Of a DNA stretch of 64,000 nucleotides, positions 25,199-31,816 are shown piece after piece. Position 1 is the stretch's first letter; each line of letters begins with the position of its first letter. The stretch is from positions 320,939 through 384,938 of the forward strand of contig CAJTKK010000002.1 of assembly GCA_910576535.1 (NCBI GenBank), written 5' to 3'. The position numbers were made by a program, and so were the translations under genes. The stretch comes from an uncultured Lachnospiraceae bacterium. GTDB lineage: Bacteria > Bacillota > Clostridia > Lachnospirales > Lachnospiraceae. The notes below the pieces were generated by a model that had not been told where the DNA came from, did not search any database, and saw only the letters and a program-made list of their open reading frames with translations.

Positions 25199-26593
25199 TT
25201 AGTGAATCAGTTCGTCTTCACTTACTGTTGTAGCGTCCAGAACAATATAATCATATACATTCAGCCCGTAAGTCGTATTGGACTGGACGATAGAATACTC
25301 ATCATTGCTATATAGTATATTAATCTGTTTAAAATCAGCATATCCTTTATTGATATTATATACCCCAATTAGGCTTCCACGCTTGCTTACCGCATATTTT
25401 TCAGACGTTTCAGGCATTATGATGTAATCTCCTATCCGGAGGGCTGGGTCATCTAAGTAATATTCCTCATCGGTTTCATTGTAGATCGAAGTTTCAATAA
25501 ATTCTGTTGTAGCTTCCCCTTCCTCTGTGTAGGTTTCTTTGAGCACGCCATAGGAATTGCTGTTTCCGCCTTTGGTCACATAAGCTTTTGGAATAATAAA
25601 AAATTCTTTTTCCACAATGGAAGAATTGGGGATTTTCAGCCCTGTCTCATCTTCCAGGATCAGTTCAATATCCACAAAACGTTCGTTGCAGAATGTAATC
25701 ATAGAATTGGTAAAAGTCAGCTTTACAAAAATATCCCCTGCTTCATTGGTAAAGGATTCCACCTTTCCCCAAGACGTTTCCTGGTTTTTCAGAAAACGTA
25801 CTTTTACATATTCTGCTTCTAAAAGCTCTTCTTCCCTTTGTTTGTCAACTGGAATGACTAAAGACCAGTCTTCATTGGAAGATATTTTGTAGACTGGATC
25901 TCCAGGCGCTACCAGGTTATTGCCAAGAAGCTGGGTTTTTTCATAATTTTTCGTATCGAATAGTTCAGCGGTCATCATCTCTAAAGTCAGGTCTTCATAA
26001 TCATCGGTAGAATAAATGACAATCCCGGCGACGGAAGCTCTGCACTGCTTAATCAGCCCTGTCACTTCAGAGGCTTGTATGGATTCGATACTTTCTAATA
26101 TATTATAATTGGAAAGTTTTAAAACATTTCCTTCCATTTCATATTTAAAGTCGTACACGGAATTGAAATTTTTCCGGTCAAAATTATTAGCAAATCCAAC
26201 AATTTCTGTCTTTAATTCTGTCAAATCAGCTTGCGACAGGGAATTTTCCCCTGTGGAATCTGTACCTATATAATCTGCAAGCTTTCCGGATTCATCCACG
26301 GTATACACTAAATCTCCTACTGCCACTCTGGCTCCTTCCCTCGCAAAGTAATTGACATATCCATTGTCAGAGGCATTTATAATCGTTTCGTCCCTAAGAG
26401 CGACGGCTTTATAAATGTTATTCGTGGATAAAGAGCCTGCCTGCACTTCGTACCATACCACATGCTTTGACGTAAAATACATAAAGACACAGATTACAAT
26501 ATAAACAAAAATAACGGCGAAAATAATCATCCCTATATTCAGGTTCAGGGGTCTTCTGTATTTAGTTATTTTATTGGGATTTTGACTGGCCAA
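25199..26593 (-). CDS. HlyD-like membrane-anchored protein in the sepF region
   Basis: A 464-residue protein with a basic N-terminus, one transmembrane segment (MIIFAVIFVYIVICVFMYF) and an extracytoplasmic region resembling periplasmic adaptors: AREGARVAVGDLVYTVDESG looks like a lipoyl/barrel-sandwich half, followed by a helical stretch and beta-rich segments (LVAPGDPVYKI). The frame opens at 26722, but AGGAGG lies 7 nt before a TTG at 26593 (LASQNPNKI), which is the likely start. No ABC, RND or MFS partner is encoded nearby. It lies upstream of yggS-sepF, so a cell-envelope or division role is possible but unproven. Confidence 0.7.
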   Translation of the reverse strand: MASQNPNKITKYRRPLNLNIGMIIFAVIFVYIVICVFMYFTSKHVVWYEVQAGSLSTNNIYKAVALRDETIINASDNGYVNYFAREGARVAVGDLVYTVDESGKLADYIGTDSTGENSLSQADLTELKTEIVGFANNFDRKNFNSVYDFKYEMEGNVLKLSNYNILESIESIQASEVTGLIKQCRASVAGIVIYSTDDYEDLTLEMMTAELFDTKNYEKTQLLGNNLVAPGDPVYKISSNEDWSLVIPVDKQREEELLEAEYVKVRFLKNQETSWGKVESFTNEAGDIFVKLTFTNSMITFCNERFVDIELILEDETGLKIPNSSIVEKEFFIIPKAYVTKGGNSNSYGVLKETYTEEGEATTEFIETSIYNETDEEYYLDDPALRIGDYIIMPETSEKYAVSKRGSLIGVYNINKGYADFKQINILYSNDEYSIVQSNTTYGLNVYDYIVLDATTVSEDELIH

Positions 26594-26733
26594 CGAAAAA
26601 CCTCCTGCTTTTGATATCACAAAGAATTTTGCAATTTTGCCCTGCAGTAACAGCCATTTTATTGACAGGGTTTGACACCTGATCCTATACAGAAACAACG
26701 GATGCCAGGCTCTGCCAGACATCCTTATGTGAA

Positions 26734-26763
26734 ATAAAAGCCCCGGCCAAATATCCGGGGCTT
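26734..26763 (-). terminator. Terminator after the small P-loop gene
   Basis: AAGCCCCGG (26738-26746) pairs with CCGGGGCTT (26755-26763). On the minus strand the stem is followed by TTATTTC. It separates the cell-shape cluster from the HlyD-yggS-sepF unit. The 26594-26853 gap otherwise shows no gene. Confidence 0.8.
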
Positions 26764-26853
26764 ATGTTATGACTGCAATCCAGAAGCATATATCGAACCG
26801 TTTTTTCTGCGGGAAAACTCCGCATCATGCCCAAGAATAGTCTGCGCTTATCA

Positions 26854-27273
26854 TTAAAGAGATACCGTAATCTTTGACTTCAGATCTTCCGGCAGTTCAT
26901 TTTCATCCAGAGAAATGCTTAAAATGAAGTCAACGCCAAATGCATCCCCAATTTTTTCCAATTTCGTAATAACCGGAGTAATATCTTTGCCTTCCAAACA
27001 AGCAATTTTTAAAAAGCTGTCAAAGTACATCTGCTGCAAGTCATGATCCTGGGAAAGGATACCGCATATAAATCCTAAAAATTCATCACTGTTTGTAATA
27101 AAGTAATCGGATACGTTAATCAAACGTACTTTATTATTTAATTCAAACATATGTTTTGCGCTCTTATCTAAATATGTAATATTGCCTGATGCAGTTTTTA
27201 CTTCGGCATTCACCTTATCCAGTAAATGTTTTGTCTTTCCCTTTCCTTTATTGCCTGCTATTAATTGAACCAT
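26854..27273 (-). CDS. Small P-loop protein, unknown function
   Basis: A 139-residue cytoplasmic protein that opens with a Walker A motif (AGNKGKGKTK, residues 6-15). A hydrophobic strand ending in acidic residues near the C-terminus (VDFILSISLDENE) could be a Walker B equivalent. Homologues are sometimes labelled PilT-like, but the protein is far too small for a PilT ATPase and no pilus genes are present. It ends the large cell-shape cluster, 89 bp after the carboxypeptidase gene. Function unknown. Confidence 0.75.
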   Translation of the reverse strand: MVQLIAGNKGKGKTKHLLDKVNAEVKTASGNITYLDKSAKHMFELNNKVRLINVSDYFITNSDEFLGFICGILSQDHDLQQMYFDSFLKIACLEGKDITPVITKLEKIGDAFGVDFILSISLDENELPEDLKSKITVSL

Positions 27274-27362
27274 CGGTAACCCTCCTAAAGTAAATTCAGT
27301 CTAAACCAATCCGTCAATAGACCTGTTTCTATTATAATTTATATTATCTTAAAAAACAACTG

Positions 27363-28352
27363 TTAATTCTTTATTTCCTCCAACAAATCTGTCATTTCTT
27401 CATAAAGAATATCCCGTGACTCAGAACGTAAAATAACGGAAATATAAGATTTGCCCGAGGAACTGCGCGACAACAGAATCAGGCAGTTTTTCGCAGCGCT
27501 TGTGGTGCCTGTTTTCCCGCCAATTACGGTAACTGGCTCCGGTGCGTTTTTTTGGCCTTGAAGATACAGATTAGTGGAATGAATGGAAAGTTCTTTATCA
27601 TTTCCTTCTTTATCCTTATATACCGTAGTATATGACGGCATACGGATAATTTCGTCAATTAAATCATATTTTAGCGCTTCATTAAAAATTAAATACATAT
27701 CATAAGCAGTAATATAATGTTCCTCCGCAGTAAGCCCGTGAGGATTGACAAAATGACAATTCGTAGCCCCTAGCGCATTTGCCTCCTGGTTCATTAAGTC
27801 GCAGAACGCTTCTACGGAACCGGCTATCCCTTCCGCAATAAGAACCGCCGCATCATTTGCCGAATAAATAAGCAAAGCATGCATTGCCTGCGTAAGGGTC
27901 ATCTGGTCGCCCTCCCTCAGGCCGCAGGCTGTCGCGCCGGACTCCGTCATCCTGACATTGGCCGATGCCGTAAACACATCATCCGGTGATCCATATTTCA
28001 GGGCAACCAAGGCAGTCATAATTTTGGTAAGGCTGGCCGGCGCCATCTGTTCATTTGCATTTTTGGCATATATGGTTATGTTGTCATCAATGGAAAATAA
28101 CGCGGCAGAGCCTGCCTGCGACATATCTACATCTGTATTTGTCAATACATCGCCGTCTGCAATACATAAATCTTTTGCAAAAGGGGCTGCTGTATCAGCC
28201 CGTTCTTCCGCTTTATCCATACGGTAGCTGCTGACCGGGTAATCCGGTGAATATGCCATATCATATGTCTGGTTCCCGCATCCGGCCAGTATACTTCCCA
28301 AAGCCAATATACTAATGCCAAAAAGCAGGATTTTTCTATTTGTACATTTCAC
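27363..28352 (-). CDS. D-alanyl-D-alanine carboxypeptidase, predicted lipoprotein
   Basis: Peptidoglycan-trimming penicillin-binding protein of the S11 (DacA/DacF) family. The 329 residues hold all three active-site motifs: SLTK (107-110), SAN (164-166) and KTG (280-282). An N-terminal signal with lipobox LAGC (Cys25) indicates lipid anchoring. The length is shorter than classic PBP5 (about 400), so the C-terminal PBP5 domain is absent. The start overlaps the mgsA end by 17 bp. Confidence 0.92.
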   Translation of the reverse strand: MKCTNRKILLFGISILALGSILAGCGNQTYDMAYSPDYPVSSYRMDKAEERADTAAPFAKDLCIADGDVLTNTDVDMSQAGSAALFSIDDNITIYAKNANEQMAPASLTKIMTALVALKYGSPDDVFTASANVRMTESGATACGLREGDQMTLTQAMHALLIYSANDAAVLIAEGIAGSVEAFCDLMNQEANALGATNCHFVNPHGLTAEEHYITAYDMYLIFNEALKYDLIDEIIRMPSYTTVYKDKEGNDKELSIHSTNLYLQGQKNAPEPVTVIGGKTGTTSAAKNCLILLSRSSSGKSYISVILRSESRDILYEEMTDLLEEIKN

Positions 28353-28740
28353 GCCACTCTAAGTCTCCTCTGTCCAAAGATTTAATCAGCAATTCAGCCG
28401 ATGCGAGATTGGTTGCTAAAGGAATATTATGCACATCGCATAAGCGCATTACATTATTCACATCCGGTTCATGGGATTTGGGCGCCAAAGGGTCTCTAAG
28501 AAATATGACCAAGTCAATATCATTATGCTCAATCTGAGCGCCAATCTGCTGTTCCCCGCCAAGATGCCCTGCCAGATATTTATGAACGTTTAAGTTTGTC
28601 ACTTCTTCTATCAATCTTCCGGTAGTGCCGGTTGCGTATAAATCATTTTTGCTTAAAATCCCCTTGTATGCGATACAAAAATTCTGCATCAGCTTCTTTT
28701 TCGCATCATGTGCAATTAGCGCTATATTCATCGTTTTCAT
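28336..28740 (-). CDS. mgsA: Methylglyoxal synthase
   Basis: Converts dihydroxyacetone phosphate to methylglyoxal and phosphate, a phosphate-releasing bypass of lower glycolysis. The protein shows MNIALIAHDAKKKLM, ATGTTGRL, and FLRDPLAPKSHEPDVN with IPLATNLASAE. The catalytic loop usually written GPLGGDQQ reads GHLGGEQQ here, with Glu in place of the catalytic Asp. Start options are ATG 28740 (MKTMNIAL) and 28731 (MNIAL). It sits between rodA and the carboxypeptidase gene. Confidence 0.9.
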   Translation of the reverse strand: MKTMNIALIAHDAKKKLMQNFCIAYKGILSKNDLYATGTTGRLIEEVTNLNVHKYLAGHLGGEQQIGAQIEHNDIDLVIFLRDPLAPKSHEPDVNNVMRLCDVHNIPLATNLASAELLIKSLDRGDLEWREMYK

Positions 28741-28756
28741 ACCCTCTCTCTGTTCC

Positions 28757-29866
28757 TTAATTTTTTTTGCATTGCAATCCCACATTTAAAATAAAACCAA
28801 TCCCAATATATAGGCTGACCATAGATGTCAGCCCATAGCTGACAAATGGAAGCGTAACCCCAGTATTCGGCAATAGCCCCGTATTCACCCCGATATTTAA
28901 AAAACCTTGGAATCCGATTAACCCGGCCATTCCCGCCGCAATAATGCTGCCGGCAAGATCTTTTGCCTTGCCTGCAATCCTGAGACATTCCAAAGTAATC
29001 AGGACAATTAAAATAATGACGGCGCATGTGCCTATGAAACCGAACTCTTCCCCGATTACGGCAAAAATAAAATCTGTCTGCGGCTCGGAAATGAAATTTC
29101 CGTTTTTTACGGAACTGATAACGTCCGTGTTGTATCCTTTTCCATATAACTGGCCGGAGCCAATAGCCATCATGGAGTTAAGCTGCTGATAAGCCTCCGC
29201 AGTAGAATACTTCTCAGGATAAAGCCATGCATAGATACGTGTCTGCTGATAGGGTTCTATCAGCGTCTGATCCGGCTGGATGACAATACTGAAAAGAATA
29301 ACGGCTGCCGGAATAACTACCGCCAGAACCCCTGTTACCAGTTTCCAGCTAATGCCGCCAACAAACATGATGACACAGAACATGACCATCACAACAATTG
29401 TTGTGGAAAGATTTGGCTGTTTATAAATCAGGATAACAGACGGTAAGATGAACAGACAGCATAAAACTATATTTGTAACGGAATTTATTTTATCCTTATG
29501 TTTCATTATAAACTGTGCATAAAATAGAATCAACAAAATTTTCGCAAGTTCTGACGGCTGGAATTGAATGCCGAATAAAATAATCCACCGCTGCGCCCCA
29601 TTTACCTTAACGCCCAATGAAGTCCGTACCAAGAACAAAAGGGCAATATTGGTGATATAAAAAAGCCAATACAGCTTGATCAGCACGGAATAGTCAAAAA
29701 GAGAAATTACTACCATAAGAAACAACCCAAATACAAATCCTGATATTTGGGTTTTCTGCAAAGATTCGTCCGCGCTCCCCACCGTAAAAATCCCTATGAC
29801 AGTAAGCGCAACTACTAAAATAATTAATTTAAAATCATAATCCCGTACTTTATATTGCTTTAGCAT
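28757..29866 (-). CDS. rodA: Rod-shape protein RodA (SEDS glycosyltransferase)
   Basis: Peptidoglycan glycosyltransferase of the elongasome, 369 residues with about ten transmembrane segments. SEDS features include VNGAQRWIILFGIQFQPSEL, the central IYKQPNLSTT, and the closing NTGLLPNTGVTLPFVSYG. ATG 29866 is selected over 29908 because AGGAAG lies 7 nt before it. Its partner transpeptidase PBP2 is encoded upstream in the same cluster, with minCDE between. Confidence 0.92.
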   Translation of the reverse strand: MLKQYKVRDYDFKLIILVVALTVIGIFTVGSADESLQKTQISGFVFGLFLMVVISLFDYSVLIKLYWLFYITNIALLFLVRTSLGVKVNGAQRWIILFGIQFQPSELAKILLILFYAQFIMKHKDKINSVTNIVLCCLFILPSVILIYKQPNLSTTIVVMVMFCVIMFVGGISWKLVTGVLAVVIPAAVILFSIVIQPDQTLIEPYQQTRIYAWLYPEKYSTAEAYQQLNSMMAIGSGQLYGKGYNTDVISSVKNGNFISEPQTDFIFAVIGEEFGFIGTCAVIILIVLITLECLRIAGKAKDLAGSIIAAGMAGLIGFQGFLNIGVNTGLLPNTGVTLPFVSYGLTSMVSLYIGIGFILNVGLQCKKN

Positions 29867-29900
29867 AATTACTTCCTTTTTTAAACAGACATTGTTAAGT

Positions 29901-29926
29901 GACAGCACAGCGGAAGCTGTGCTGTC
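29901..29926. repeat. Perfect hairpin between minE and rodA
   Basis: GACAGCACAG (29901-29910) pairs exactly with CTGTGCTGTC (29917-29926) around a 6-nt loop, 4 bp from the minE stop. No U-tract follows on the minus strand, so it is more likely an operon-internal stability or processing element than a terminator. Confidence 0.65.
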
Positions 29927-29929
29927 AAA

Positions 29930-30193
29930 TTATTTATTTAAGTCAATAATGGGGATGCTTGCATAAAGGGACGGCGTTTTTCCTCTTCCTTTTACCCCTG
30001 TTTTGGTAATTTGTATCTCCATGCTTTGGGCATCAATTTTCATGTATTTTGAAATGACTTTTGCAATATCCATTTTAATCATTTCCATCATTTCCGGAGA
30101 GCAGTTGACCCGGTCGGAGATGAGCAGGATTTTCAGCCTGTCTTTTGCAATGTCCCTGGAACTTTTTTTTCTAAATATTCTTCCGAAATCCAT
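29930..30193 (-). CDS. minE: Cell division topological specificity factor MinE
   Basis: Stimulates MinD ATPase and drives Min relocation. The 87 residues show the MinE pattern: a short amphipathic start (MDFGRIF), the MinD-interacting AKDRLKILLISDR helix/strand and the topological domain (IAKVISKYMKI). Presence of MinE implies an oscillating, E. coli-like Min system rather than the DivIVA-anchored type. AAGGAGG precedes ATG 30193. Confidence 0.95.
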   Translation of the reverse strand: MDFGRIFRKKSSRDIAKDRLKILLISDRVNCSPEMMEMIKMDIAKVISKYMKIDAQSMEIQITKTGVKGRGKTPSLYASIPIIDLNK

Positions 30194-30205
30194 AAGCGAA
30201 CCTCC

Positions 30206-30997
30206 TTAATTTTTATGGAATATACCAGTTACCCTTGTCCAGAATGAGATCGTTTTTTCAAAATCAATAAACGGTATATCCCTTCCGAGTACACGCTCGC
30301 AGATATTCTGGTATGCCCGTCCTGCCATGGTGCCATTTCCTACAAGAGGTTCTCCCTGGTTGGTTGCAATTACTACATTCTCATCATCTGGCACAATGCC
30401 AATTAAAGGGATCGATAAAATATCCACTACATCGGCAGCCGTCATCATTTCCCCTCTTTTTACCATATCATATCTAAGCCGGTTGATAATAAGGTCTATT
30501 TTCTTAAACTCATTTGCTTCCAGAAGCCCGATAATCCGGTCTGCATCCCGGATGGCGGAAACTTCCGGCGTGGTTACTACCAGCGCCCGGTCAGCTCCGG
30601 CAATTGCATTCTGAAACCCTTGTTCAATGCCTGCGGGACAGTCTAAAATAATAAAGTCAAACTGTTCCTTCAACTGTTCAATCATTTTTATCATCTGCTG
30701 CGGTTTCACCGATGACTTATCCTTCGTCTGAGCAGACGGCATCAAATAAAGGCTGGGATGGCGTTTATCCTTGATCAACGCCTGTTTTACCCTGCATTTA
30801 CCCTCAATGACATCAACCAGATTATAAACAATGCGGTTTTCCAGCCCCATAACGACATCCAAGTTCCGAAGCCCGATATCGGTATCTATGAGAATTACTT
30901 TTTTCCCCATTGCAGCCAAACCTGTTCCTACGTTTGCGGAAGTGGTGGTTTTCCCTACTCCGCCTTTCCCTGACGTGACGACAATTACTTCACTCAT
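30206..30997 (-). CDS. minD: Septum site-determining ATPase MinD
   Basis: Membrane-associated ParA-type ATPase that carries MinC. From ATG 30997 it has 263 residues: the deviant Walker A KGGVGKTT near the N-terminus, the switch LIDTDIGLRNLD and Walker B FIILDCPAGIE. The C-terminal amphipathic helix is represented by IPFIDFEKTISFWTRV. The frame runs to 31027, but GGAGG precedes MSEVIVV at 30997. Confidence 0.96.
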   Translation of the reverse strand: MSEVIVVTSGKGGVGKTTTSANVGTGLAAMGKKVILIDTDIGLRNLDVVMGLENRIVYNLVDVIEGKCRVKQALIKDKRHPSLYLMPSAQTKDKSSVKPQQMIKMIEQLKEQFDFIILDCPAGIEQGFQNAIAGADRALVVTTPEVSAIRDADRIIGLLEANEFKKIDLIINRLRYDMVKRGEMMTAADVVDILSIPLIGIVPDDENVVIATNQGEPLVGNGTMAGRAYQNICERVLGRDIPFIDFEKTISFWTRVTGIFHKN

Positions 30998-31084
30998 AAA
31001 AATCCTCCATTCCCATATTGCCTGCACCTATAGGGCGCATAGCCTTTCCTATGAATTCCGTATCATTCGTCCCCTAAGCCATCA

Positions 31085-31762
31085 TTATAAAGGCAAGTCG
31101 CTTAGTAATTCTTTTGTAATCGGTTCCATCACAACCTTATTATCTTTCACGTATGCAATTTTCGGCTGTACTTTTGGCCTTATCGACCATTTCATTTGTT
31201 TGCTGTTTTTATATTTGAAATCACCGATCTGTAATCTTTCCGGTGCCATTTCAAGCGCTGCCACAAAATGCCCTCCGCTGCCGTTTCCGCCGGCATATGC
31301 TTTTCCAAAAAGGCCGCCCAGGATAACGATGTCTTTCGTGGACACAATCGTGCTTCCTGGATATACATCACCTAATACTACAATGCTGGATTCCGTTTCC
31401 AGGATCTGACCGTTTTTCAAAGTCCCCCTGTAAAAGTGTCCTTCATTGTCTTCCTCACTGTTTCTGTATTCAAGCTGCTGTATTGCCTTAAGGTAATTCT
31501 GGTTTTTCTCTTCATCTTTTCCGACCAGGCAGACAATATGTAAATCAGAATTATCGCAGATGGCGTTTAAGATAATTTTTTCTTCCTCATCAGAAAGGCT
31601 CCGGCCTTCTAAGGAAATTGCCATCTTCGCATTTTTAAAAAAATTACGGGATTCCCTGAACTTGAAAATAACCTCATCCAGAAGTTCAGGGAATGGGATT
31701 TCCTCATTCAAATAAACGGAAATCCCGTTTTGGAAACTTTTAATAATGACTGCGTTTTTCAT
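31085..31762 (-). CDS. minC: Septum site-determining protein MinC
   Basis: FtsZ-assembly inhibitor activated by MinD, 225 residues. An N-terminal FtsZ-binding domain (about 1-100) precedes the C-terminal beta-helix domain starting at GTLKNGQILETESSIVVLGD, with VKPGSTI-like VYPGSTI and VILGGLFGKAYAG, characteristic of MinC. GGAGG precedes ATG 31762. Confidence 0.93.
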   Translation of the reverse strand: MKNAVIIKSFQNGISVYLNEEIPFPELLDEVIFKFRESRNFFKNAKMAISLEGRSLSDEEEKIILNAICDNSDLHIVCLVGKDEEKNQNYLKAIQQLEYRNSEEDNEGHFYRGTLKNGQILETESSIVVLGDVYPGSTIVSTKDIVILGGLFGKAYAGGNGSGGHFVAALEMAPERLQIGDFKYKNSKQMKWSIRPKVQPKIAYVKDNKVVMEPITKELLSDLPL

Positions 31763-31816
31763 ATTAATTTAACCTCCATGCAGTTGCCCGGGTCCATGCG
31801 GGTTCATACATCTTGC

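Noticed and set aside
30831..31409. Plus-strand ORF of 192 codons antisense to minD/minC
   Set aside because: Shadow frame; protein low in complexity and without recognisable motifs.
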